64,000 nt of DNA, from the NCBI RefSeq assembly GCF_000247695.1, contig NW_004624732.1:25993110-26057109 (forward strand), given 5' to 3'. Both the position numbers and the translations under genes were made by a program. The notes under the pieces are model-generated. The model saw nothing but the letters and a program-made list of their open reading frames with translations, made no database searches and was not told the DNA's origin. Each line of letters starts with the position of its first letter. The stretch's first letter is position 1. Origin of the DNA: Heterocephalus glaber. Taxonomy: Eukaryota > Chordata > Mammalia > Rodentia > Bathyergidae. This document shows positions 1-11,791 of the stretch, piece by piece.

Positions 1-170
1 TGGCACTGCAGGCTGAGCCTGTCTCTCACTCAACCCTTACTCTGTCCCCCTGATTTAAAGATAGAACACTAGGCTGGGTTGGGCTCTCCCCATCACCCCA
101 CAAACAGCTCCTGTGAATGAAAGCTGAGCACAAAGAAGCACCAAATACTCCACCTTCTAAAAGGATCAGG
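1..170. other. non-coding flank left of the L1
   Basis: Mixed-composition sequence with no reading frame, SINE or recognisable element. It ends in a 'taaaagga' string that is seen again just after the A-rich tail of the L1 near 7146-7155, which may be the remains of a target-site duplication. The match is only about 8 bp, so this is weak. Confidence 0.4.
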
Positions 171-988
171 GGGACTTCTGGGAAGGTGGCATAGTGGTAA
201 GCAGTAACAAATCAACCTCTCCAAGATTCAGAATCCCGACACTGGAAAATAACAACTTGGTGAAGAAAAGAAGGAGGGAGGTAGATCCCTGGGACCCAGG
301 AAGGATCTGAAGGGAAAGTTGGAGACTACAGAGAAATTGAAGAGACAGACCACAACACAGAAGGAAAGGGCAACCTGCACTTTCTCCCCAGCTCCTGGCT
401 AGTGGTGTGAGAAAGGAAGATTGAATCTAGAAAGACACAGTGAAAGCAGGTAACTCTAGAGGCCTTCAGGAAGAAATCCACCAGTGAAACTAAGCAGTGG
501 TTGCTGTGCACTACAACAGCTGGTGAGTTACTCCAGTCCAAGTGTCTGGCATATCCCCTGAAGAAGATGCTTGGTTGGAAGGGCCATTTTAGGGAGGGGA
601 CAACTGGACTTGGGACTCAGAGCAGCTTCATCTGAGGGCTCCCAGTGTTAAACTCCCACAGTGACTGGGTAAGGGACAACCACAGGTGATGTGCATGGTC
701 AGGAAGCTGTGGTCAGGCTGGAAAGAGACACAAGAGTGCTATCAGCTAATGACTCAGGCCCCAACCCCAAGAGCAGAGGCCAGATTCAGCCTGAGTATCT
801 GTGGATTTGAAAGTTTCAGAACTGGCATTCTGTCCTAATCCTACTGCCGGTTTGCTGGAATTATCCAGCACAGATCTGGCCTCTGATCGCCTCTCTCATC
901 TACCAGAGAGAGAAGAGTCATGCCTTGAATTGGATACTGCCACAAAATTGTGCACCCCGGATGATAACCATAGACTTCAATTCACGGA

Positions 989-1330
989 GAAGTTTCTTTC
1001 TTTCTTTCTTTCTTTCTTTCTTTTTCTTTTTTCTTCTTTCTTTCTTTCTGTCTGTTTTTTGCTTTACTTTGCTTTTTAAAATTTTTGTTCATTTGGGTTT
1101 TTTGGATTGCTTGTTTTTGTTTTTGTTTCTTGTTAGTGTGAACATTGTTTTTAGCTTTTTTGTTTTGTTTTTGTTTTTTCCTTCTTTCCTTCCCTCTTGT
1201 CTTCACCAATTTCCTGAGGATTGGGTAATCTTCCTTTGTCCTTCAGCCTTGCTTCTAATCTCTTTTTCTTCTTTCATTTTTCTATTTTTTCTCTATTCCT
1301 TTTTAAATTTTCTCCCCTTAGGGTGAAATT
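989..1330 (+). repeat. CTTT microsatellite and T-rich low-complexity tract
   Basis: A run of about seven to eight CTTT units starts at 989. It then degrades into a T-rich tract with scattered CTTT, GTTTTT and TTCCTT motifs up to about 1330. It lies between the L1 5' end and its ORF1-like part. The apparent open frames across it are low-complexity Phe/Leu/Ser strings, not genes. Confidence 0.8.
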
Positions 1331-1777
1331 ACTTTACTGGGTGGATATTTACTTTATAATTTTCTGATTTGTCTTAGATTTTTGTTATGTAACTATAAAT
1401 CTTGTATCAGGATAAAGGGGAAATTATTAGTTATCACATTTTGTAATTTTTCAGTCTGTGTTTGATGCTATTTTTATTACTGATTGTACTTTAGCCAAGA
1501 TGCCATAGCTGTTGTGATTGGTTGATATTCCTAGATTGTCTGGGGGTCATGAACAATATCATAGTCCAGTACCAAAGAATAGGGTGCTAGGCCAAACAGG
1601 CTGTGACATTTCATGCCTAATAAACAGAAAAGGCAGAATCCATTCAAAGGCCAAACATTAGATATGCCTGAAGGACATCTCTGAAAAGTAATAGTCATTT
1701 CCTTAAAAGGTCTCAATGCTAGTAGTAAAGCTACCTATCATTAGCAATTTATAAGCCTCAATGCAGAGAACAAATAA

Positions 1778-1806
1778 ACAACAACAACAACAACATCAAC
1801 AACAAA
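1778..1806 (+). repeat. CAA simple repeat
   Basis: A short run of CAA trinucleotides (about nine units, one changed to CAT) inside the L1 ORF1-like region. Confidence 0.7.
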
Positions 1807-1849
1807 AAGAAAATGAGAAAACACAGAAGTAAGATGCAACCCAATACCC

Positions 1850-2830
1850 CCAACTTGCCCATGGCAAATCCATGGGGCATTGAGGTGGAAGAAATCAAAG
1901 GCCAGCTGAACTTTCTGAAATGGTAGTAGGAGAAGTAACAAAACAGATGAATAGGTCTCCTGACAAAACCAAAGCAGAAATAACTATATAGATAATTTAA
2001 AAGATAATGACTATAATGAAGGAAATGGTTAGTGAATCTAAAGTAGAGACAGATAAAAACAGGGTAGCCTAGGAAAGACATGGAAACCATGAATACCAAA
2101 CATAGAAAATAACTGGATTCCATAAAACAGACTCCAATGGAAATCCAGGAGATTAAAAATTCTACTGAAAGTATACATAACAGAGTCAACCAGTGTGAAG
2201 AGAGAATATTAGATCTAGAAGACAGGGTTGTAGTTGGTGATCACCAAATGAGTCTTCTTAAAAATAGCAAAGAACCATGAAAAATCAATCCAACAGCTGC
2301 TAGACGATGCAAAGAAGAATAACATGAAAAATCAGAAGATAGCACAAAGAACATAAAAAAACTCATTCACAGAAGTAATAGCAGAAAACTTCTCAAGTAT
2401 GAAAAAAGAATTTGACATACAGGTAAATGAAATGTATAGAACCCCAAATAGCCATGATCAGAAAACAATTACACCAAGGCATATAATAGTCAAGATTCTA
2501 GAAATTCAACAGAAGAACAGAATATTAAAAGCTATTAGAGGGCTGGGGATTTAGCTCAGTGGCACCGCATCTGCCTTGCAAGTGCAGTACAAGGTCCTGT
2601 GTTCAATCCCTGGTAATGAAAAAAAAAAAAGAAAAAGAAAGAAAGCTATTAGAGAAAAGAAACAAATCACCCCTAAAAGAAAACCTATCAGAATCACAGC
2701 AGACTTCTCAACACAAACCCTTAAGTCAAGGATAACTTGGAGCAAAGTATTTTAAGCCCTGAAAGAAAACAACCTCCAACCCAGAATGATGTACCCCACA
2801 AACTTTCTTTCAAAATTGATGGAGAAATAA
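1850..2830 (+). pseudogene. degenerate L1 ORF1 region
   Basis: This A-rich, purine-biased stretch precedes L1 ORF2 in the right place and orientation for ORF1, the L1 RNA-binding protein. Short fragments read like a coiled-coil-rich ORF1 body, but stops and frameshifts occur every few dozen codons. No open frame survives and an ID SINE is inserted at 2541. The call rests mainly on position within the L1. No RRM or C-terminal domain could be traced residue by residue. Confidence 0.45.
2541..2641 (+). mobile_element. ID SINE inserted in the L1
   Basis: A tRNA-derived SINE with an A-box-like 'tagctcagtgg', a B-box-like 'gttcaatccc' and an A-rich tail. It is flanked by perfect 13-bp target-site duplications (aaagctattagag) at 2528-2540 and 2642-2654, which proves insertion into the already present L1. 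The body is diverged from the commoner 'ggttccgccgcctgcc' form in this window. Confidence 0.93.
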
Positions 2831-3021
2831 GATGCTTCCATGATAAAAAAAACACCTGAAATTTATGGCTACCAAATCAGCTCTCCAAAAAATTCTGTAG
2901 GATATTCTAGAAAAAGACAATGAGGACAATTTTAAGAATCTCAAGAGAATGAATCCACCAGGCAAGGCAAGTGATTAAACATAAGAGAAAGAAAGGGAAC
3001 CAACATCAGGAAAATAATATA

Positions 3022-6000
3022 ATGACAAGGTTAAATCAATACCTGTCAGTTAAAACTATCAATGTGAATGGTCTCAATTCACCAATCAAAAGAAAGAGAT
3101 TGGCAGAATGGATCAAGAAACAAGATCCAACAATTACGCTGCATACAAGAAACACATTTAACACAAAAAGAAATCCATAGACTGAAAGTCAAAGGATGGA
3201 AAACAATATTCCATGCAATAGGAACCCATGAAAAAGCAGAGGCAGAGATTCTATATGCAGACCATGTGAATTTCAAGCCAAGAGTGATCAGGAGAGACAA
3301 AGAAGGTCACTACATACTTCTTAAGGGAACAATCCAAGAAGAAGAAATAACAGTCATAAATACATATGCACCAAATATCAGCTCACCCAATAATATAAGA
3401 TAAATACTAATGAATATGAAAAATCAGATAAGCACTAATACAATTGTAATGGGAGCCCTTAGTACCTCACTGTCACAGATAGACAAATCAATTAGACAAA
3501 AAAATTAACAAAGAGACACCACAGCTGAATCAAATCTTTGAACAAATAGACTTAGTAGATATTTACAAAGGGTTCCACCCAACAACAGAATACATATTCT
3601 CCGCAGTACATGGGACTTTCTCCAAAATAAATCATATACTAGCTCTTAGAACATGCTTATGCAAATGGAAAGGAATTGAAATTATCCTATGTGTATTATA
3701 AGATCATAGTGCAATGAAATTGGAAATAAATGGCAAAATAAAACACAAAAACTACATAAGCACATGGAAATTAAATAATATGCTCCTGAACAACCAATGT
3801 GTCACAGATGAAAATAAAGAAAAACCTTGACAGTTTCTACAATTAAATAATAATGCAATACAACATACTAGAACTTACGGGACACAATGAAAGCAGTCCT
3901 ATAAGGGAAATTTATAGCGGTGAACTCCCACATCAGAAAAACAGAGCAATCTCAAATAAATAGCCTAACATTGAACCCCAAGTGTCTAGAAAAAGAAGAG
4001 AAAGTTAATCCCAAAGGTTGTAAAAGGAAAGAATTTATAAAGATCAGCAGAAATTAATGCAATTGAAACTAAGAAAACAATACAAAGAATCAATGAATCA
4101 AAAAGTTGGTTTTTTGAAAGTTTAAATGAAATAGACAAACTCTTAGCCAACCTTATTAAAAAAAAAAGAAATAAAAGACCCAAATTCATGCAATTAGGAA
4201 TGAAAAAGGTAAAATGACAATGTATCCTACAGAGATCTAGATCATCAGTACCTGCTTTGAGAATCTGTACTCTAATAAGATGGAAAATTTAGAAGAAATG
4301 GACAGATTCCTAGATACATATGGATTACCAATGCTGAATCAAGGAAATATAAAAATTCTAAGTGATCCAATATTAGTCAATGAAATTAAAGAAGTAATTT
4401 TAAAAAACTATCAACAAATAGAAACCCAGGTCCTGATGAATTCACTGCTGAACACTATAAGAACTTCAGAGAAGATTTAATGCCACTACTTCTTAAATGA
4501 TTTAATTAAATTGAAAGGGAAAAAATACTCCCAAACTCATTCTTGGAAGAAAGCGTTACCCTGATACCAAAATCAGAGAGAAATCCAACCAAAAAAGAAA
4601 ACTACAGGCCAATCTCCTTAATGAACACCGATGCAAAAATCCTCAATGAGATACTGGCAAGGCGAATGCAGCAAATCATCAAAAAGATTGTACACCATGA
4701 GCAAGTAATATTCATCCCAGGGATGCAGGGATGGTTCAACATATGCAAATCAATAAATGTAATACACCATATTAACAGAACCAAGGACAAGAAAACCAAA
4801 TGATCATCTCAATAGACATATAAAAGGCATTTGACAAAGTGCAACACCCATTCATGATAAAAAAAAAAACCCTACAGAAAATTGGAATAGAAGGTCTCAA
4901 TCACAATCTGATAAAAGCCATCAATGACAAACCAATAGTCAACATCATACTAAATGGTCAAAAACTGAAAGCTTTCCCTCTAAAATCAGGAACAAGACAA
5001 GGATGCCCACTATCACCACCCCTGTTCAATATAGTTCTGGAAACATTAGCCAAAGCAATTAGACAAGAGAAAGAAAGAAAAGGAAAGGAAGAAATTAAAT
5101 AAATAGGAAAGGAAGAAGTTAAATTATTATTATTTGCTGATGGGATACTCTACATAGAGGACCCCAGAAACTCTACCAAAAGACTCCTAGAATTAATAGT
5201 CAAATTTGGAAGTGTAGTCAACACTCAAAAATCAATAGCATATCTGTGCACATATACCAAACTCACTGAGAAAGAAATTAGGGAAACAAAACATTTCAAC
5301 AATAACATCAAGAAAAACGAAATAGGAATCAATCTAATGAGGGGAGTGAAAGACCATTATATTGAAAACTACAGTACTGTGAAAAAGGAGGTGGAAGAGG
5401 ATATCAGAAAATGAAAAGATATCCCTGGTTCTTGGATAGGCAGAACCAATATAGTGCAAATGGCCATACTTCCAAAACTTTTATACAGATTTCATGCAAT
5501 CCTAGTCAGAATGCCAATAACATATCTCACAGAACTAGAGAAAACAATCCTAAAATTATATAGAATCAGAAGAGACCTAGAATAGCAAAAGCAATTCTGG
5601 GCAACAAGGGCAAAGCAGGGGGCATCACAATCTCAGATTTGAGGTTATCCTATAAAGCTATTGTGATAAAAACAGTATGGTACTGGGAAAGAAACAGGTC
5701 CAAAGATCAATGGAGCAGAAGAGAAGATGCAGAGACAGCTCTAATCACACTCAGCTACCTTATCTTTGACAAGATAGCTTCTTTAATAAATGGTGTCAGG
5801 AAAACTGGCTTTCTACATGCCCAAGATTGACCCTAGACCCATGTCTCTTACCATGTAATAAACTAAAATCAAAATGGGTCAAAGCTCTAAGTATAAAAAC
5901 AGAGACACTTAATCTGCTGGAAGATAGAATAGGTAAAACTCTTGAAGACATAGGTGTATACAAAGACATTATAAACAAAGCCCTTATTGCACAGGAAATC

Positions 6001-6808
6001 CTACAAAGAATCAACAACTGGGATCACATCAAATTGAAAAGCCTTTGCACAGCAAAAGAAGCCACCAACAGAGTGAAGAGACAACCCACAGAATGGAAAA
6101 AAATTTTTTGCCAGCTACTCCTCAGACAAAGGACTAACATCTATAATATATAAGGAACTTAAAAAAATCAGACCCCCACAAATTTAAAGACCCAGTCCAA
6201 AAATAGGCATCAGAAATGCATAGACACTTCTCAGATGAAGAAGTACAAATAGCAAATAAATATATGAAAAAATATTCAACATCATCTGTCAATCAAGAAA
6301 AATCAAATTAAAACAACACAGATTCCATCTTACTCCAGAAAGAATGGCTATCATCAAAAAGTCAACCAATAACAAATGCTTCTGAGGCTGTGGGGAAAAA
6401 GGAACCCTTCTCTGTGGTTGGTGGGAATGTGAATTGGTACAACCACCATGGAAAACAGTGTGGAGATTCCTCAGAAAACTAAAACTAAAGGTTCCATTTG
6501 ACCCAGATATTATCTAGGTATCATCCTGAAAGTTAAAAGCACCATACCACAGTGAGATATCCATAGGCATATGCATGTTTATAGCAGCACAATTTATAAT
6601 AGCTAAATCTTGGAAACAGCCCATATGCCCATCAACAAATGAATGGATAAAGAAAATGTGGTATTTATATGCAATGGAGTACTACTCTGACATAAAGAAG
6701 GTTAAACTTGAATCATTTTTAGGTAAATGGATGCACCTTGATACCTTAATTGTAAGCGAAGCAAATCAGACAAACAAGTTTAAATATTGTATTGTTTCTC
6801 TTGTGTGA
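3022..6808 (+). pseudogene. L1 ORF2 (endonuclease / reverse transcriptase) remnant
   Basis: L1 ORF2 encodes the endonuclease and reverse transcriptase that drive retrotransposition. The likely start is the ATG at 3022, followed by the endonuclease N-terminus. The endonuclease motif CIQETHL appears one frame over near 3138-3160, so a frameshift separates the two. The reverse-transcriptase core is visible as [13 protein letters not shown] near 4999-5035. The catalytic FADD box at 5133-5147 reads FADG, with the second aspartate lost. The C-terminus (MEYYS...) ends at the TGA 6806-6808. Many stops and at least several frameshifts show it is inactive. Confidence 0.85.
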
Positions 6809-7157
6809 GGAACCCAAAGGGTAAATAAGGAGCAAAATGGAGGTTAGATATAAGGAAATAGGAAAGCCTGTTCAAATGGAAAGGGGAACAAGGGAGGGAG
6901 GAGGAGAAGGGAAAGAAGGGATAAGGGGTTAAAAAGAGAATAGAAGAGAAAAAATGGAAACAAAGCTTTTGTAAATAGGGAGAGAAAGAAAGTTTGAAGG
7001 GATGGGAAAGGAATGGAAAAAAAAGAATTAAGACATACTATATGTAGGTACAAATTCCCTGTGATGAATGTGATCATTATGTGTGGCAAATATGTACTAA
7101 TAAAAATAAAAAGGAGTTATGCAAATAAAAAATCATCAAGAAAAAAAATAAAAGGAA

Positions 7158-7275
7158 TGGGGCGGGGTGAGGTTGGAGAGGAGCTCAGTAGTAGAGCACT
7201 TCCTTAGTATGCATAAGGACCTGTGTATCATCCCAGCACTTCGAACAAATAAACAAACAAACAAATAAAAAGAAC
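7158..7275 (+). mobile_element. ID-like SINE
   Basis: It contains 'gagctcagtagtagagcact' and a B-box-like 'gtgtatcatccc', followed by an AAAC/AAAT tail. It sits immediately after the L1 tail. It is diverged and shows no clear target duplication. Confidence 0.7.
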
Positions 7276-7899
7276 AGAAACCACAAAGGAACTGACCTTC
7301 GTGTTTCCCAGGGTTTATTAACAAGAGGACAAGCTTGTTCAGTGTCCTCCAAAACCTGTAAGCAGAAGATGGAGACAGAGCAAAGGGCAAGTGGTGAGCT
7401 GTTGGCCCAGGAAACACCACAGCTATTCCTGCTTCTGGGGGTGGAGGGAGTGGCAGCCTTTCTGTAGCCATGCTGAGGCCCAAGGAGAAGGGCTCTCAAT
7501 GACTGGGTGTGTGCAAGAAGGGAGGCTGGGGCAGGAGACGGAACAGCAGCCTGAGATGCTTGGCCTGGCCAGCACTCAGCAGAAGGCAGCTGATTTGAAC
7601 TATCTTTTGTGACCACCTGAGATACATCATGGGAGCAGGAGGGGGCTGGAGAGGGAACAGGGCAGGGGCTGCTCACATCTGAAAACTCAGCAGCCACACA
7701 ACTCTCAGGAAACCCATGCCTCAGAGAGGGATCTGAAGGCATTAGCTACACAGATGGCCTCTCCAGAGAGGCAGTGACAGCTGAGGGAGGGCGCGGCAGC
7801 ATTCAGCCAATGAGTGACGGCTGCCCCTCCCCCAGCTCCCATGGGAGACAAGAACTAAGCAGAGGGAGGGAAGGAAGAGAAAAGGCAGGTGCTCTCCTC

Positions 7900-8326
7900 A
7901 CCTTTGGCAGGGCGCAGTCTTGCAAGACCATCTCCAACTTCAGATGCCAAGCACAGGTCCCCAGTTTGCCCACAGCTTCTGTCCCACTTGGCTACAAATC
8001 AGAAGTTCCCACCACTCCTTTCTTTGATCATTTGCGAGAGTGGCTCACACACCCATGAAAACAGTTTACTTACTATTGATGATTATTACCAAGGATATTT
8101 TAAAGGATACACAAATGAACAGCCAGATGAAGAGGTAAGTAGGGCTGAGTTCCAATCTTCAAATTCCCAGGTTGGTTTCTCTGGCACCCAGCCCCTAGCT
8201 TATAGTCATCTTATTAGCATGAGAAAAAACACTCATCACTTTGGAGATTCCAAAGGTTTTAGGAACTGTGCGCCAGGAAATGGAGGCAAAGATATATATA
8301 TATATATATATATCATGGTATCACAC
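7900..8326 (-). repeat. left (3') LTR of the antisense ERVL-type provirus
   Basis: Its sequence aligns with the right-hand copy through 'ctgtcccacttggctacaaatca', 'gagtggctc', 'ttacttactatt' and 'aaggatatttt'. Its right end aligns with the stretch ending at 17482. It is internally deleted relative to the right copy and has a TA repeat at 8291-8313 near its edge. The right edge ends in CA at 8326. The outer left edge could not be fixed. Confidence 0.65.
8290..8313 (+). repeat. TA dinucleotide repeat
   Basis: About 11 to 12 TA units, probably expanded from the A/T-rich edge of the LTR, where the other copy reads 'acatatatttcttattatatca'. Confidence 0.9.
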
Positions 8327-8338
8327 AGTTCTCCCTCT
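8327..8338 (-). other. candidate polypurine tract of the provirus
   Basis: The plus strand reads 'gttctccctcta' directly after the LTR edge, so the minus strand carries a purine run ending next to the LTR TG. That is the normal place for the plus-strand primer of a retrovirus lying in antisense. Confidence 0.5.
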
Positions 8339-8579
8339 AGTCCTTGAACACCTTTTTCAAAACCTTCATAAAAGTCAAAAGATACTGGCATAAAACTAGA
8401 ATTTCATTCAGTGATTAATCATAATTCAAATCCAAGTCCATCATCACAGCATGTGAATGGCTCCCAGGCCAAGGCCACGTTCATGGCTTCTAGTGGGGTT
8501 TCAAAAATGGAAGTGGTCTCAGCAAATTTCACCAGCAAAGTACCTAGGAAAACTAAGCTAAGAGGTACTGTCTTTTCTT

Positions 8580-8625
8580 GCTCTGAGGCTCTCTCCCCTC
8601 TCCCACCTCTGTCTCCCTCTCTCTG

Positions 8626-8666
<41 letters not shown>

Positions 8667-8668
8667 TT
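8580..8668 (+). repeat. CT dinucleotide / pyrimidine repeat
   Basis: An imperfect pyrimidine tract leads into about 18 CT units near 8631-8664, inside the provirus interior. Confidence 0.85.
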
Positions 8669-9094
8669 CTCTCCAGAGTCTCTTTCCTTCATATAACCCA
8701 CTCATTCATTCCTATACCCTCACCTACTATTCCTCTTTCTCTTCATTTCCAGCTTTTTTACCCTTGGAAGGGCCATCAGTTTCAGCCATTGTGCTGCTCT
8801 ACACTGCTGGCAGCAATGGTAGTAAAGCAAATGTCTCCACACAGCCAACTCCCATTCAGAAGGGAGAGGTTGGACAGGTGCAGAACTAGTGGGACATTTT
8901 ATCATCTTGCAATACAGTTGTGATCACTGTTAACTATGACCCACCCCATGAAGCCTTAGGAATTCTGACCTGAGGTTTAAAAATACAATGGCAATTTCTG
9001 GCCCAGGAGTCATCCCTGCATCCAGCACTGGTAGTTGTAACCATGGTCACATGACCACTGGATCAGGTAGGGAAAATACTGAGATGATGTGGGG

Positions 9095-9305
9095 AAGAGT
9101 TACAGTTTGAATGTTTCCCCCAACTTTCTTGTATTGGAAACTTGATCCCCAAAGTCATATTGTATTTGTTTTTAGAGATAGGACCTTTGAGAGGTAATTA
9201 GGATTAGAAGATCATGAGGGTGAGGCCCCCAGATGGCATGTGAACTAAATAAATCTCCAGTCTTTATAAACTACCCAATCTGTGGTGTTCAGTTAAAGTG
9301 GCAGA
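9095..9305 (+). mobile_element. MLT1-like LTR (MaLR) nested in the provirus
   Basis: Recognisable MLT1-type strings occur in order: 'gtttgaatgtttcccc', 'cttgatccccaaagt', 'ggacctttgagaggtaatta', 'atcatgagggtgaggcccc' and 'ataaactacccaatctgtggtgttcag'. It is shortened compared with a complete copy of about 400 bp. It opposes the provirus orientation and is therefore a separate insertion. Confidence 0.65.
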
Positions 9306-9477
9306 AAACAGAGAGAAAAAAATAAAAACTACAGCTGTTCATCTATGGCAAGAACTGGATGGTAATACCAGCATCCTTTGCCCACCAGAAATACAGGAAA
9401 ATCTAGTGAGGACTCATGCTATTGTGTGCACATGCTCATGAAGACATGTAAGCCAGCCCTTCATCTCCTCTGTCTCT

Positions 9478-9582
9478 TTTTTATTTTTATTTATTTTTTG
9501 CCTGCTTGCAAATCAAACCTAGGGCCTCACGTGTGCTATGAAAGTATTCTCTACCACTGACCAACAGCTCCAGCCTGAAACT
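9478..9582 (-). mobile_element. ID-like SINE, minus strand
   Basis: A T-rich start (the poly-A tail on the other strand) is followed by 'caaatcaaacctagggcctcac' and 'ctctaccactgaccaacagctccagcc', the reverse complement of the tRNA-like body. It is diverged. Confidence 0.7.
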
Positions 9583-9589
9583 CACCTGT

Positions 9590-10200
9590 TTAGGGCAACC
9601 AAAGCTGTAGTTGCTCATTCCAATTTTCTGTCAAACTATTACTCTGAGGAGAGTATCCTTCCAGCCATTGTTGGACATTACAGGCTCTACAGTGTGTTCC
9701 TTGGTCTGAAGAAATGATGACCATCCACCCAAATGCATTCAGTGTCTCCTGTTCTGATTCTTTCTAGCACTCTGATCACTGCAGCTCCCACAGCTCAATG
9801 TTTATACCCTCCAGACCCATTTGTAATCCCCTGGGATTTCAGGCACCAGTCTGCTTTGCCAGGGTTATGCACAGACTTTCCACCAGGGAGTCTGCTGCTT
9901 AGCCACTTGTCTCTATCTCTCTTGCTGGCAGGCAGAACATTTTTCACTGCCATTTTGTGCCACAGAGCGGGCTAGTGGGACAGGCTGAGTAGATCTAGTC
10001 CATCTCTGCATTGCCACACCTGTTTCATGGACCCAGGTGTTGAGCACACGAGGAAGTTGTTTGTTGATTCCCATCACCTTCTGAACTAGGAGGGGGATTC
10101 TTCTGATGGACAGACATATCCTCAACCCTTTGCACCTCTCAAATTTCCATAGCTATTTCCACAGGACTGTGCCTCGATTGGGTATCCTTCTAATAGCCAG
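9590..10200 (-). pseudogene. ERVL-type pol remnant, integrase region
   Basis: Integrase joins proviral DNA to the host chromosome. On the minus strand, fragments appear in the expected order. A zinc-finger-like C..CQQ lies near 9920. A segment near 9830-9880 aligns by eye with the start of the catalytic core. The hexapeptide SDQGTH, typical of the ERVL integrase core, lies at 9692-9709 and is soon followed by VQQW. The segments sit in different frames with several stops, and the first catalytic aspartate position appears substituted. It cannot encode a working enzyme. Family assignment by pattern recognition only. Confidence 0.6.
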
Positions 10201-11791
10201 GTTTCCATTCTCCTCCTGCCAAATCATTTGTCCAACCATTTGCCACTGCTGGTGAGTCAGGAGAAACCCAAATGCAGAGGCTGTTACCACTGTTTGGTTC
10301 TCCCATCACTTCTGGGAAGACAGCCTGCAGTACATAAGTCCAACAAGCTTACTTGTTTTTACTTTCCTCCATCAGAGTATTACCTTTCCAAGCAGGATAC
10401 TATCCATTCATCCTGGTGCTGCCATCCATTTCACCATGGAAGTCTTCTAGCCATTGCCATGCCCATTAGAGTGTTTCTTTTACACTGGGGGAATTACAGG
10501 TTTCAAGATTATTTCATATCCTTTAATCATTGAAATAATCTTAATTAATGTTTAATGGCAAGCCAATAATTGTCCCTCAAATGGAAATTCTCTAGCCCAA
10601 AGCCCAGTATTTATCACTGGGAGATGCTCACAGTCTTTTGCCACAAGCCCAGCTGCAGCCTACATTCTGCACACGGCTGTCTTGAAGCACATTGTCCAAC
10701 ACCAGCAGGCCAGCTTCTATTCTACACCCTGTGCGCTTGGCAATCATACTGATTCCCAGTTAGTGTGTCCAAATTACTTGATGGAAAGATTTATATGCCT
10801 CTGTTTCAAGTAGCAGGTAAGGGAAACATTCCCCACTTAGATATGATGCTCATCCCTAGAATACCTACAAGTACAAAAGAAGAAAACCCTTCCCATAAAG
10901 ACTGTTCAACTACATCTGTTTTCCTGCAAACTTTTACCCTAATTCCAGTGACTCTTATTTTCCTCACTGCACCCTCAGTGAAGACTTTAACGGGGTTTGG
11001 TTTTGTAATGCTAGGTAGGGGAAGTATCCCCAGCCAGACATAATAGCCATTCCCATTAAAATTTAGACAAAGGAGACTCAACTTTACATCAATTTTATTT
11101 AAGTACTCCAACTTTCATTATCCCCACAAACTTTACTTTTTATGTTTTTGAAATATTCTTGTAGCCTGAGACAGGACTTAACCAACAGTCAGTGGGACCA
11201 CAAGGGACTGTCCAACAAAGGAATCCTGGGAACTTCTTTCTCCTTCACTGTGGATTTAGGGTTTGGCCCTGGGCATAGGTGGAGCGCAGTGACCCTTGCC
11301 CTTTAGCCAGTCTTCATTTTGATTAGCCAATCTGACCCTTGCCTCCAGCCGTTGTTGGCTAGGTTTCTCATTGTAATTTTTTCCTTTTGGCTTTTAAACT
11401 TTATCCAAAATGGGACAAACAAAGCAGACTTGTTCATGCCTTTTATGTTGGAGGACTAGTAGAAGGCCCATTTGATCTGCCAGCTTTTGGTGTTTTGTAT
11501 CAAAATCTTTAACTACATCAAAGTCCATTTTATTCATTCCATTTTTAAATAATCATTGTAAGATTTCTTCCCTTCTGGGATGAGTTCCACGTCTTTTTGT
11601 TTCCCTTCTATCAACATTTGTTTTATTCACCCTTTTCTTAATAATTATTTAAAAATTTCTATCTTTAAAAAAACACAACATAAAGAACGAAAAAAAACAC
11701 AAAAAAGGAAAATAATAAAATGGACAAATGAACAAAGTTTTCATCTTTTTGGAAAAAATCTCTTGAGTCTCCCCTTTTCCCATTTACTTAT
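10200..11791 (-). other. provirus interior, probable degraded pol, no domain identified
   Basis: This lies upstream of the integrase remnant on the minus strand, where RNase H and reverse transcriptase would be expected. Open frames up to about 100 codons exist on both strands, but no reverse-transcriptase or RNase H motif could be recognised. It is assigned only by position. Confidence 0.4.

Larger units (their letters stand above)
171..7160 (+). mobile_element. near full-length, decayed LINE-1 (L1) element
   Basis: The element starts with the 'ggggacttctgg' string typical of an L1 5' end. It runs through an ORF1-like region and an ORF2 reverse-transcriptase region. It ends in a purine-rich 3' UTR (about 6830-7020) and an A-rich tail near 7120-7155. 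Both ORFs are split by frameshifts and stop codons, so the element is dead. An ID SINE is inserted at 2541 and a CTTT-rich tract lies near 1000. The intergenic segment after ORF1 and the ORF2 C-terminus resemble the older mammalian L1M lineages rather than a recently active rodent L1. The subfamily cannot be fixed without a library search. Confidence 0.85.

Noticed and set aside
925..1326. 133-codon open frame on the + strand
   Set aside because: It lies in a CTTT/T-rich low-complexity tract and reads as Phe/Leu/Ser strings; an artefact of the repeat.
2541..2641. tRNA gene suggested by A- and B-box-like motifs (also at the other ID copies)
   Set aside because: These are tRNA-derived ID SINEs with A-rich tails and target duplications; no tRNA cloverleaf is preserved.
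7185..7742. 185-codon minus-strand frame
   Set aside because: It overlaps an ID SINE tail and has no family resemblance.
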